NCBI GenBank assembly: GCA_947036475.1
Contig: CAMQRG010000053.1
Coordinates: 1-10,504 of the forward strand
Direction of reading: 5' to 3'
DNA from: an uncultured Clostridia bacterium
Lineage (GTDB): Bacteria; Bacillota; Clostridia; Lachnospirales; Anaerotignaceae
Length of the DNA stretch: 10,504 nt
The notes below the pieces were generated by a model. It was given only the letters and a program-made list of their open reading frames with translations, did not search any database and was not told the DNA's origin. How positions within the stretch are numbered: the stretch's first letter is position 1; the number at the start of each line of letters is the position of its first letter. Position numbers and translations under genes: made by a program. This document shows positions 1 through 6,114 of this stretch, in pieces.

Positions 1-29
1 TTCAATTTTTCGTTCTGCTTCTTTCCCAT
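1..29 (-). CDS. Start of an unidentified gene running off the left edge
   Basis: The minus strand has an AAAGGAG Shine-Dalgarno sequence at about 37-43. Seven bases later an ATG (complement of 27-29) opens a frame reading MGKKQNEKL, which stays open to the window edge. Only nine codons are visible, so no function can be given. It follows the hairpin-rich non-coding tract and has the same direction as everything else here, so it may be the next gene of the accessory element. The call rests only on the good ribosome binding site, the ATG and the lysine-rich opening typical of cytoplasmic proteins. Confidence 0.55.
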
Positions 30-54
30 TCAAAGGCTCCTTTCTGAAGACCGT

Positions 55-314
55 GGGGCGCTGCCCCCTCTAGCACCCTGCTACGCAGGGCGGGCAAAGC
101 CCGTTTTTGCCAGAGGCAAAAATGCCTGACCACCTGCGAGGGGCTCAGCCCCTCGACCCGATTGCCGCAAAGTCATGTTTTGTGGGAAAAAACTTCTCGT
201 TTTCTTCCATCGCATTTCATGCGATGGCAATCCGGGGTCAAGGGGGAGGTTCCCCCTTGTGGGGTGCGGGGCAAAGCCCTGCGGTTTTAAGGGGAGTTTG
301 AGGGCAAAGCCCTC
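55..314. repeat. Non-coding array of short GC-rich hairpins
   Basis: This stretch after the E2-like gene holds a dense run of perfect or near-perfect inverted repeats, mostly with 3-nt loops. They are GGGGC/GCCCC at 55-67, CCCTG/CAGGG at about 76-90, CGGGC/GCCCG at 91-103, TTTTTGCC/GGCAAAAA at 104-122, GAGGGGC/GCCCCTC at 138-154, CCATCGCAT/ATGCGATGG at 207-227, GGGGGA/TCCCCC at 242-256, a GCRGGGC-type hairpin at 266-282, and GAGGGC/GCCCTC at 300-314. Several share the core GGGCAAAGCCC. Open frames across it (for example minus strand 81-332) have low-complexity proline/glycine translations and no ribosome binding site, so I read it as non-coding. Its function is unknown; RNA stabilisation, transcript processing or a recombination substrate are all possible. 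Confidence 0.7.
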
Positions 315-322
315 AAGGTCTT

Positions 323-979
323 TTATCTCCATTCCAGAAAATCCCCCAGCGTTATGCCTTTCATCGGCAGGAGGATGTCGGAATAGTAATACTCCGGTGT
401 TTTGTCCTTCAAATGCTCGAATAGCTCCCGCAGCCCCATTTCCTTTTGGTTATGGTTCTGACAGAAGTAATCGTTGTTGTTCGGCATGGATAGAATGAGG
501 TGTGGGACGCTCGCCAGCGTATGCAGGCTAGCACACTGCGGCATCACATTATTTCCTGTGCAGAGGTTAAATTTACTGACATTGGAAAAAGGATAGTGGT
601 ACATCTGTGAAGAAGGCTTCAGCCGTACATTCCTTTCCGTCACACCCAGCCTGCTGACGCGAATCCGTCCCTCCGCCGTAATGCGGAAGCCGAATACCAG
701 CTGCGGCAGGGGAAATTCCTCATACACTGTCTGATAATATGTAATGTCCGCACGTTCCTGCCGGCACAGCAGTGTCACGCACTTGTCGCCGTTCTCAAAT
801 TCACTGTATGCAATGCAGCCCTCCGGCAGCAGCCCGCTGGATATACGCCATTCGGCGCTCCTGCACATACAATTCATAAGGTCTTCCGGCCTGATATCCT
901 TTACATGCGTAATATCATTTTCCGTTTCTTCAATCCTGATTCGCTCATCTGTCCCAATCCGTATCACCAGTTCGCTCAT
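323..979 (-). CDS. PRTRC system protein B / prokaryotic E2 family D-like protein
   Basis: This 218-aa protein resembles PRTRC system protein B, the Prok-E2_D family, described as a derived ubiquitin-conjugating-enzyme (E2) fold encoded beside E1-like and JAB genes on mobile elements. The diagnostic stretch runs from about residue 89 to 142: FPLPQLVF, a strand with GRIRVSRL, then MYHYPFSNV (126-134) and LCTG with Cys140. This matches the family pattern P-x-P-x-LVF ... LRV ... LY-x-x-PF-x-NV ... VC-x-G. The C-terminal third (about 165-218) contains DYFCQNHN and a helix ending LGDFLEWR. Its ATG overlaps the stop of the 185-aa gene by 4 nt (ATGA), so the two are probably translationally coupled. 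The ThiF and JAMM genes lie upstream in the same direction, which supports the assignment. Family membership is recognised by eye; E2 activity is not shown, and Cys140 as the active residue is inference. Confidence 0.72.
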   Translation of the reverse strand: MSELVIRIGTDERIRIEETENDITHVKDIRPEDLMNCMCRSAEWRISSGLLPEGCIAYSEFENGDKCVTLLCRQERADITYYQTVYEEFPLPQLVFGFRITAEGRIRVSRLGVTERNVRLKPSSQMYHYPFSNVSKFNLCTGNNVMPQCASLHTLASVPHLILSMPNNNDYFCQNHNQKEMGLRELFEHLKDKTPEYYYSDILLPMKGITLGDFLEWR

Positions 980-1533
980 ACCGCAGCCGCCTCCTTTCCG
1001 TTACGCTTTTCCTTCAGTTCCTGTACTTTCTCCTGAAAAAACCGGTACATACGCAGTAATCCGATTGCCACGCCGCAAACGTCCACACATCCGTCTATAT
1101 AGACAATCAGAACCAAACGGCTCTGGTACTCCCGTTTCGGCTTTGCATATCCTTTCAGCACCCAGTCAAGGGAATAGGAAAAGTTGAAATTCCGCCGCAT
1201 TTCATTTTCCGCCATCTGAAAATAGGGATTTTCCTCCTCGCTGACGCCGTTCGCTTCGCCATATTCCCCTGCCAGCCGGAAATATTCCTCTACAAGCGGG
1301 TCAGAGTAAACATTGATGCCGATTCCACGCCGCTCAGAATATAAATAGGCTGTATGGGCAAACAGTCTGTCAGAAATTTCCATTTCCATTTCATACTGTG
1401 TGTCAAAATAGTAGTCATCATCAGACAAAAAGCACATACTGTTCCAATCCACGATTTGGAAAAAGAGTTCCCTGTCTACCTCACAGAGCAGCTTCAGCAT
1501 ATATACGATGTTTATTAAGTCATCAAATGTCAT
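976..1533 (-). CDS. Unrecognised 185-aa protein coupled to the E2-like gene
   Basis: I do not recognise this family. The start is well supported: GGAGGTGA lies 4 nt before the ATG at 1533. The protein has an acidic N-terminal half (DDDYYFDTQYEMEMEISDRL, about residues 38-57), a central tract rich in Glu and aromatic residues, a hydrophobic strand RLVLIVYIDGCVDVCGVAIGL near residues 138-158, and a basic tail KVQELKEKRNGKEAAAV. The hydrophobic stretch includes charged and polar residues, so a buried strand or helix is as likely as a membrane segment. It overlaps the downstream E2-like gene by 4 nt and follows a MITE-like insertion that sits immediately before its ribosome binding site. The coupling suggests it works with the E2-like protein, but that is inference from position only. 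Confidence 0.8.
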   Translation of the reverse strand: MTFDDLINIVYMLKLLCEVDRELFFQIVDWNSMCFLSDDDYYFDTQYEMEMEISDRLFAHTAYLYSERRGIGINVYSDPLVEEYFRLAGEYGEANGVSEEENPYFQMAENEMRRNFNFSYSLDWVLKGYAKPKREYQSRLVLIVYIDGCVDVCGVAIGLLRMYRFFQEKVQELKEKRNGKEAAAV

Positions 1534-1551
1534 TGCTTCACCTCCGTCTTA

Positions 1552-1713
1552 GAGCCTGTTCAAGGCATTAAAGTGCAGCAAATGCGCCTGTATTTAGGCA
1601 GCAGACAAGGCGTGACGACGCAGGAATACCCGTAGGTATTTCAAGGAGGAACAACGCCGTATGCTGCCTAAAGACGGGTGTAGATGCTGTGCAGGAATGT
1701 TTTTAACGGGCTC
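1552..1713. mobile_element. MITE-like 162-bp palindromic insertion with TTA duplication
   Basis: The ends are inverted repeats, GAGCCTGTT at 1552 and AACGGGCTC ending at 1713. The similarity continues imperfectly inward for about 60 bp, including TTTAGGCAGCA on the left and its complement TGCTGCCTAAA on the right, to a central AATACC-CGTA-GGTATT hairpin at 1625-1640. The element is flanked by TTA at 1549-1551 and 1714-1716, consistent with a 3-bp target duplication. It has no coding capacity. Terminal GAG and a TNA-type 3-bp target recall some IS5-family groups, but that source is a guess. It separates two genes that were probably about 15 nt apart, and it should fold into a long hairpin in the operon transcript. 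Confidence 0.8.
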
Positions 1714-2010
1714 TTAAAGAAATGAAACCGCAGACGGAAGGGCACTTGCTTTCCGCAGGTCTTTTTTGATTGTTTCATTTCGGCACAGCTGCCTGTTAAA
1801 ACAGTCATAGAAATCTGTTGACAGCGTCAGTACATCTTCCGAGGAAAAAGCATCAAAATCCAGCCCTCTCATCGGGATATCCTGTCCTCTGATAAAGGGC
1901 AGGTACAGCCGTTCATAAATATAGCCATATCCTTTGCCTTTATCCGGCGGCGTGTATTCCGTGACGTCTTTGATTTCCTTTAGAAACCTTGCCATATTCA
2001 TTTTTTTCAT
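1714..2010 (-). CDS. Unrecognised 98-aa accessory protein
   Basis: This small protein has no family I can name. It begins MKKMNMARFLKEIKDVTEY, then has a Pro/Lys/Gly-rich turn (PPDKGKGYGYIYERLYLPF), a motif GQDIPMRGLDFDAFSSEDV, and a helical C-terminus with DFYDCFNRQLCRNETIKKDLRK. Two adjacent ATGs are possible at 2013 and 2010. I prefer 2010 because AAAGGAGG then sits 6 nt away rather than 3. The Shine-Dalgarno lies within the 12-nt gap after the methyltransferase-like gene, so the two are probably one operon. The TAA stop (complement of 1714-1716) coincides with the right-hand target-site copy of the MITE-like insertion, so the insertion left the protein unchanged. Confidence 0.75.
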   Translation of the reverse strand: MKKMNMARFLKEIKDVTEYTPPDKGKGYGYIYERLYLPFIRGQDIPMRGLDFDAFSSEDVLTLSTDFYDCFNRQLCRNETIKKDLRKASALPSAVSFL

Positions 2011-2022
2011 CATTTTCCTCCT

Positions 2023-3420
2023 TTATGACAGCGAACGGTAGCCGTCCGGCGTCAGGATATTGAATACCATTTTATTTGACCGTATTTCATGGATTTCCTT
2101 CACACATTCTCCCCCGGGATTCAGGACGGTTTCCTGCCGTGTCCTTGTTTCCTTCACAACGCGCCCTTTTATGATATGCGGCGCATCGCCTGCAATCAGC
2201 CCGTTGATCAGCCCTGAGCCGCCAATCAGTCCAATCTGCCCGATGCTCAGCGGGAGCAGGGGGCGGCGTTCCATCATGTCCAGTCTGTTTTTTTCAAAAA
2301 TCTGCGTAAAGCTATTGGAACATGCCAACTGTGCGGCAAGTTCGGCTTTGTTAAATTCCGCGCCCTTGAAAAGGCTGACCGTCTTCGGCTGCTCCGGCAG
2401 GGCGTAACGCCCGTCCGGCAATTCGGATAACTCCGGCACGGAATCCATGTCGCAGACCGCCATGCTTAACGCCTCCGCCTCTGCATCGCCGCATTTTTCG
2501 CGTTCTTTACGGCTGCCCATGACCGCAATCTGGCTGAAACGCGCAAACTCCTCGCCGTAAAACTTCCAGACCGTAATGTCCTGGAAATTCTCGCAGAGAA
2601 ATCTGCATACGTCTTCCGTCAGCCGGTAATACGGTATGATGTAGATGAGCAGGCCGCCCGCCATTAAGTGCGGGACGCTTTCCACAAGGAACCTTTTTTC
2701 GCTGCGGTACCGTCCGCCGTACTCTGAAAGCACGGATAAATAAGGCGGGTTCAGCAGCATGGCATGGAACACATTTTTACTGATACGCGAATAGAAAAAG
2801 CTGCCGAAGCCAACGCGTGTCAGGCGGCAGAGCGCGTCCTCCGCGCGTCCGCCGTCCAGTTCCACGCCATATGTGGCACAGTCCACGCCTTCCCCCAGCG
2901 TGGAAAGGGCAAGTCCTTTCCCGCAGCAGGGGTCAAACAGGTTAACCGAAACATTCTCAGGAAACACAATCCCGCGTTTGATGTGCGCAAGATGTCCTAT
3001 ATCCGTAGGGTAATAACCCATTTTGACACGGTTCATCAGCCTGCCGATGACGGCGGCATTGACGGTATTGTTGTTTTGGGGAAGTTTTTCGACCAGGCTT
3101 TTCACGGCCTGCACCAGCTTGGAGTAGTCCGGCGTCATGATTTGGAACGCCCGGACAGATGCGATAAGTTTCCATGTGTATTTTGAGAGGCTGTCCATGC
3201 CAATCTCCATCAGCGGGAGGGGCATTTCGGACAGGGTTTTCAGAAGCGTTTCTTTTTGCTTTTTTAAGGTTGTGTGGATATTTTTTGCGCGTTTCCTGTC
3301 TTTTTCCATGCAGGCTTCCAGTTTTTTCCGCAGTGCCGCCATTTCGCTGGCAGTTTCCGCAGCCTTTCCGCCTGTGTCCTTCAACAGTTCCAGCACGTAA
3401 TAGCTTTCGTTATGCGGCAT
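2023..3420 (-). CDS. DUF6094-like SAM-dependent adenine methyltransferase-type protein
   Basis: This is a 465-aa protein with a class I methyltransferase core. Residues 161-169 read LFDPCCGKG, a SAM-binding motif I. YGVELDG (184-190) fits the acidic end of strand 2. LLNPPYL (222-228) is the NPPY catalytic motif of N6-adenine/amino methyltransferases. An N-terminal coiled-coil-like region (about 20-65, many Lys/Glu) precedes it. A C-terminal region (about 390-465) has a Gly/Ile-rich patch and ends NILTPDGYRSLS. The layout resembles DUF6094-type proteins of Firmicute mobile elements. The start at 3420 is chosen because AAGGAGG lies 9 nt upstream and because a longer frame to 3627 overlaps the previous gene with cysteine-rich nonsense. 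It overlaps that gene by 11 nt. No restriction endonuclease is visible nearby, so an orphan DNA or other substrate methylase is likely. The substrate is unknown. Confidence 0.82.
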   Translation of the reverse strand: MPHNESYYVLELLKDTGGKAAETASEMAALRKKLEACMEKDRKRAKNIHTTLKKQKETLLKTLSEMPLPLMEIGMDSLSKYTWKLIASVRAFQIMTPDYSKLVQAVKSLVEKLPQNNNTVNAAVIGRLMNRVKMGYYPTDIGHLAHIKRGIVFPENVSVNLFDPCCGKGLALSTLGEGVDCATYGVELDGGRAEDALCRLTRVGFGSFFYSRISKNVFHAMLLNPPYLSVLSEYGGRYRSEKRFLVESVPHLMAGGLLIYIIPYYRLTEDVCRFLCENFQDITVWKFYGEEFARFSQIAVMGSRKEREKCGDAEAEALSMAVCDMDSVPELSELPDGRYALPEQPKTVSLFKGAEFNKAELAAQLACSNSFTQIFEKNRLDMMERRPLLPLSIGQIGLIGGSGLINGLIAGDAPHIIKGRVVKETRTRQETVLNPGGECVKEIHEIRSNKMVFNILTPDGYRSLS

Positions 3421-3856
3421 AAGCAGCCGCCTCCTTGCGAAAACGCAGGAAATTCCTGCACAGCCCCGTATAATCCGCTTTCGCGAAATCAGAAAGCATG
3501 ATATAGAGGTTTTGTTTCCCACGGTAGTCGTCCAGCCGGACGATTTCCCGGTATAACAGTGTCTGCCGCAGGAATGCCGACTGTTCCAGCACAAAGCACA
3601 GCCCGTTGCCATCGCCCCACATGCCATAAAGCGAAACGCTGCCGGATACCGCGATGCCCGCCGGATTCGTGCTGACCTTCATTTCTGCAAAGCCTAAGTC
3701 CTTTCCCAGCTTCCGTAAAAAAGCCGCCGAAGTCCTTAAAAACTCCGCCTTTGCGCCGTTTGGGCCGGATTCCCGTTCCCCGCCGATATAGCTGAGGTTC
3801 CCGGAAAGCAGTCTTGCGATTTGTTCCATTTTCTTTTCCTGCAAACTTTTTTTCAT
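3410..3856 (-). CDS. Unrecognised 148-aa protein, intact copy of a partly duplicated gene
   Basis: I do not recognise the family. The protein starts MKKSLQEKKMEQIARLL, continues through a predicted helix (about 39-54), then strand-like segments MKVSTNPAGIAVSGSVSLYGMW (59-80) and LCFVLEQ, and ends in a basic helix NFLRFRKEAAAYAA. The small soluble alpha/beta character suggests a cytoplasmic accessory factor. The ATG overlaps the previous stop by 4 nt (ATGA) and has AGGAGG 7 nt upstream; its 3' end overlaps the methyltransferase-like gene by 11 nt. About the first 38 codons are also present, frameshifted and truncated, as a relic at 4241-4356. The longer frame-shifted arginine-rich reading at 3489-3890 is an overlap artefact. 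Confidence 0.82.
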   Translation of the reverse strand: MKKSLQEKKMEQIARLLSGNLSYIGGERESGPNGAKAEFLRTSAAFLRKLGKDLGFAEMKVSTNPAGIAVSGSVSLYGMWGDGNGLCFVLEQSAFLRQTLLYREIVRLDDYRGKQNLYIMLSDFAKADYTGLCRNFLRFRKEAAAYAA

Positions 3857-4200
3857 GCCGATTCCTCCTCTTTTTCTTCCTTTTCGACATAAGTCACAAA
3901 GCCTTCTTCGATTTCAACAGTATATGGCTCCAATTTTCGATTGATCATGGGGCCGCCTGACGCAAGCATCATTGTCACGCTTAACGTCGCACTATCCCTG
4001 TTCCATAGGAACTTCTCCGGCCATAACGCTTCGTAAGATTCATAAAATAACTCTTGGATATCCAGCGAAACGTAAATCTTATTGCAGTCATAGCGTATCC
4101 TTTCGTCTGTGATGTCGTGTCCCAGTTCTTCCGCAATAACGTCATAGAATCCCACCACGCTCTTGCCTTCCAGTTTTTCACGTCCAATGTATAATTTCAT
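3853..4200 (-). CDS. 115-aa unrecognised protein, downstream paralog
   Basis: This 115-aa protein is about half identical to the product of 4353-4700 over its whole length. It opens MKLYIGREKLEGKSV, has a helix DVIAEELGHD, a conserved RYDC-x-KI strand, a helix ELFYESYEAL followed by WPEKF, a strand LSVTMMLASGGP, and TVEIEEGF before an acidic tail KEEKEEESA. I chose the ATG at 4200 because GAGAGGAG lies 8 nt upstream; the GTG at 4209 would overlap that site. Its stop overlaps the next start (ATGA). The helix/Pro-Glu/strand order faintly recalls the C-terminal part of PRTRC protein C, a ubiquitin-like protein, but the match is too weak to assign and there is no terminal Gly-Gly. Confidence 0.82.
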   Translation of the reverse strand: MKLYIGREKLEGKSVVGFYDVIAEELGHDITDERIRYDCNKIYVSLDIQELFYESYEALWPEKFLWNRDSATLSVTMMLASGGPMINRKLEPYTVEIEEGFVTYVEKEEKEEESA

Positions 4201-4240
4201 ATGCCGCACTCCTCTCAGTTTTCATATATATATAATTTGT

Positions 4241-4356
4241 AAACTCCGCCTTCGCGCCATTCAAACCATTCCCATTTTCCCCGCTGATGTAGCTGAGGTT
4301 CCCGGAAAGCAGTTTTGCGATTTGCTCCATTTTCTTTTCCTGCAAACTTTTTTCAT
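4241..4356 (-). pseudogene. Truncated, frameshifted relic of the 148-aa gene
   Basis: The sequence matches the start of the gene at 3410-3856 at roughly 85% of bases by eye. Its native ATG (4354-4356) still overlaps the stop of the 115-aa gene, but the run of A after it has six bases instead of seven, which shifts the frame at codon 3-4. The remaining product frame could restart at an internal ATG (4328-4330). That would give a 50-aa chimera starting MEQIAKLLSG, which after about 30 residues runs into sequence from the tail of the 204-aa gene and into the next gene's ribosome binding site, stopping at 4178. It lacks three quarters of the parent protein, so it is a by-product of the tandem duplication. 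Confidence 0.82.
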
Positions 4357-4700
4357 GCCGTTTCCTCCAATCGTTCTCCCTCTTTGCTATAAAACAGAAA
4401 GCCTTCTTCGATTTCAACCATATCCGCGTCCAACTCTTGATTGACCTTCGGGCCGCTTGTCACAAGCAGCATGGTTACGCTCATCGTTGCACCGCGCCTG
4501 TCCCGTCGGAATTGTTCCGGATACATCGCCTCATAGGATTCGTAAAGCATCTGCTGCATTTCCTTTGAAATGCAGATTTTCCGGCAGTCATAGCGGAGCC
4601 TTTTGTCCGTACTGTCATATCCCATTTCTTCCGCGACCACTTGGTATAATCTGACAAGATCCGCGCCTTTCATCTTTTCAAGTCCAACTTCTAATTTCAT
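4353..4700 (-). CDS. 115-aa unrecognised protein, upstream paralog
   Basis: This is the upstream copy of the duplicated 115-aa gene. It shares MKL at the start, VAEEMGYD-x-TD, RYDC-x-KI, YESYEAMYPEQF, SVTMLL, VEIEEGF and an acidic end with its paralog. It differs most at surface-like positions, and the Gly-Gly of the paralog's SGGP reads SGP here (VTSGPKV). The ATG at 4700 follows GAGAGG with suitable spacing; a GTG three codons earlier is less likely. It begins 21 nt after the 204-aa gene. Both copies keep full frames without indels, which implies both were kept by selection although the partner gene copy died. The function is unknown; a subunit that specialised after duplication is a reasonable inference. 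Confidence 0.82.
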   Translation of the reverse strand: MKLEVGLEKMKGADLVRLYQVVAEEMGYDSTDKRLRYDCRKICISKEMQQMLYESYEAMYPEQFRRDRRGATMSVTMLLVTSGPKVNQELDADMVEIEEGFLFYSKEGERLEETA

Positions 4701-4721
4701 ATGCCGCACCCCTCTCAGTTT

Positions 4722-5336
4722 TCAAATAAATAATTGGTAAAGTTCGCCGTCCTTCGCCAGCCAGCCGTATCCCCCGCAGTCAAAGCGGATAAAGTTAGAA
4801 TCGGACGCATCATAGTAGGGCGTACCGATAAGCTGAACCCTGCACACCTCAAAGCCGAACTCCAGGCAAACGTATACGAGTGCTTTGTCTTCTGAAATTT
4901 CCGTGCCGCACGTATTAAGCAGCCATTCTTTGGGAGCGCACGGATATGTGATAATAGTTTCCGGTGATCGTATACAGTCAGTGCAGTGGCTGTACCAATA
5001 AACTTTTTTCGCATCTATCTGACCCTTTCTGACCAATTCCGCCAGTATAGCGTAGGATTTCTTTGCGGTTTCGATGTCTTCTTTTTTCGTAAGTCCGGAT
5101 TCGATGAGAAATTCCTTTTCCGAAAGCAATATACCGTTCACCGATCTGCATAGCCTGTTATATGCCGCTTTTAGTTCTTTCAGCGTTGGGTATTTCCAGC
5201 CATTATCCAGGACAAATTTCTCATAGGGATCCATCTTGGAGAAATCCTTTATCTCTTTCCGGAGTTTTTCGGCGAGCTGTCTTCCATAGTGTGTTTCAGT
5301 GTTAAAAGTATTTTGGTTGTTGTTATTTTTTTCCAT
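4722..5336 (-). CDS. Unrecognised 204-aa protein between the ThiF and 115-aa genes
   Basis: I do not recognise this family. I chose the ATG at 5336 (MEKNNNNQNTFNTE) because GGGAGG lies 8 nt upstream; the ATG at 5342 would sit only 2 nt from it. The N-terminal half is helical and charged (GRQLAEKLRKEIKDF, TLKELKAAYNRLC, KEDIETAKKSYAILAELV). The C-terminal half is richer in strands and cysteines, with a YSHCTDC motif (CxxC), several further Cys, a segment ALVYVCLEFGFEVCRVQLIG, and an ending GGYGWLAKDGELYQLFI. It lies 34 nt after the ThiF-like gene and 21 nt before the first 115-aa gene. Its final codons were copied into the tandem duplication downstream. The Cys pairs might bind metal, but no complete zinc-site pattern is evident. 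Confidence 0.78.
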   Translation of the reverse strand: MEKNNNNQNTFNTETHYGRQLAEKLRKEIKDFSKMDPYEKFVLDNGWKYPTLKELKAAYNRLCRSVNGILLSEKEFLIESGLTKKEDIETAKKSYAILAELVRKGQIDAKKVYWYSHCTDCIRSPETIITYPCAPKEWLLNTCGTEISEDKALVYVCLEFGFEVCRVQLIGTPYYDASDSNFIRFDCGGYGWLAKDGELYQLFI

Positions 5337-5370
5337 TCTCATGACCTCCCGTAAATGCGTGTTATTGTAT

Positions 5371-6114
5371 TTATGCTGTTTTCTTCCTGCTTCTCCGTTT
5401 CTTTGTGATTTCCGGTTTCATATGTATCGCTTTTGTGGAAAACGTGACGTTCCGCACCGTAATATCCCCCAAAACCAGTATGTCATAAAGGTAAGAGAGG
5501 ATCGCCGTTGCCGCCATGACGTTTGCCACGACGCTCTGCGGCGCGGATACAGCCGCCTCCGCACAGGAAAGCTCCGTCGGGAATTTGTCCGTATCCTCCA
5601 GAATATCAGGATACAGCGTCCCCACAGGCTTATAGGTCGTCCGCCCGTTCCGGCGTATCCCGCACACAACCTGCCCGGTGTACTGCCCGTTGCCGCTGTC
5701 AATATAGACCAACTCCGTTGCCTTTGCGAATACATTGTGGCACATTCGGCGGCTCTTGTTGTTGTCCACCGCGCCAATCAGTATCACAAGTTCATTCTGT
5801 TCCCTCGATGGCGTTACCAATCTTGCCAATGCGTCCTCGTTTTCGATAAACTCCGGCATATAGGCGATTTCCATGCCGAATGCGGAAGCATAGCGTTCTG
5901 CCAGGACTGCGGCTTTATTGCGCCCCAAATCCGCATGGACAAAGTTCTGCCGTACAAGGTTCTTTTCTTCCACAATGTCGCCGTCCGCAATGAGAAAGCG
6001 GACAGGGCGGCGCAGCGTGTGCGTCAGCCTGTAAATATGCGGCGCGGCATAACCGCCTGTGCCGCCTGCGCCAAGCATGACGATTGAAACAGGACGTTCC
6101 AATGAAAATTTCAT
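5371..6114 (-). CDS. ThiF/E1-like adenylyltransferase (PRTRC ThiF type)
   Basis: This 247-aa protein is a ThiF/MoeB/E1 superfamily enzyme, the class that activates the C-terminus of ubiquitin-like proteins by adenylation with ATP. The Rossmann loop GAGGTGG is at 15-21. DGDIVEEKNLVRQNF (44-58) carries the acidic pair and the N-x-x-RQ motif (Asn52, Arg55, Gln56). GRNKA (64-68) holds the conserved Lys67. GAVDN (114-118) has the Asp that helps bind Mg-ATP. Cys184 in ELSCAEAA aligns with the SC-x-x-AEA segment of PRTRC ThiF proteins and may be the thioester cysteine. The CxxC zinc pairs of MoeB/ThiF are absent and the tail is basic (KKRRSRKK). Its ATG overlaps the stop of the JAMM gene by 4 nt, the classic E1-JAB pairing. 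The protein that it modifies is not identified. Confidence 0.9.
   Translation of the reverse strand: MKFSLERPVSIVMLGAGGTGGYAAPHIYRLTHTLRRPVRFLIADGDIVEEKNLVRQNFVHADLGRNKAAVLAERYASAFGMEIAYMPEFIENEDALARLVTPSREQNELVILIGAVDNNKSRRMCHNVFAKATELVYIDSGNGQYTGQVVCGIRRNGRTTYKPVGTLYPDILEDTDKFPTELSCAEAAVSAPQSVVANVMAATAILSYLYDILVLGDITVRNVTFSTKAIHMKPEITKKRRSRKKTA

Larger units (their letters stand above)
3741..4741. repeat. Tandem duplication of a unit of about 500 bp (two diverged copies)
   Basis: Copy 1 is about 3741-4241 and copy 2 about 4242-4741. They are colinear with a shift of 500-501 bp. Each copy holds the first part of the 148-aa gene, the whole 115-aa gene and the tail of the gene upstream of it. 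Landmarks include AACTCCGCC at 3742-3750 and 4242-4250, and ATGCCGCAC at 4201 and 4701. The join at about 4240 fuses the 148-aa gene start to the last codons of the 204-aa gene, where GGCGGAGTTT and GGCGAACTTT offer microhomology. The two 115-aa genes have no indels relative to each other, while the 148-aa relic has lost one A from a homopolymer. Confidence 0.85.

Noticed and set aside
55..314. A CRISPR array
   Set aside because: The hairpins are adjacent, differ in arm sequence and have no regular repeat-spacer spacing.
81..332. An 83-aa minus-strand protein after the E2-like gene
   Set aside because: It translates a run of hairpins, has no convincing Shine-Dalgarno site, and overlaps the end of the real gene.
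3421..3627. N-terminal extension of the methyltransferase-like protein
   Set aside because: The extra 69 residues are Cys/Arg/Trp-rich, overlap the 148-aa gene in another frame and bypass the good AAGGAGG site before 3420.
5299..6087. A 262-aa open frame on the plus strand
   Set aside because: It lies opposite the ThiF-like gene, whose motifs are clear. Its translation is rich in Arg, His and Cys and lacks any recognisable domain, as expected of an antisense shadow.
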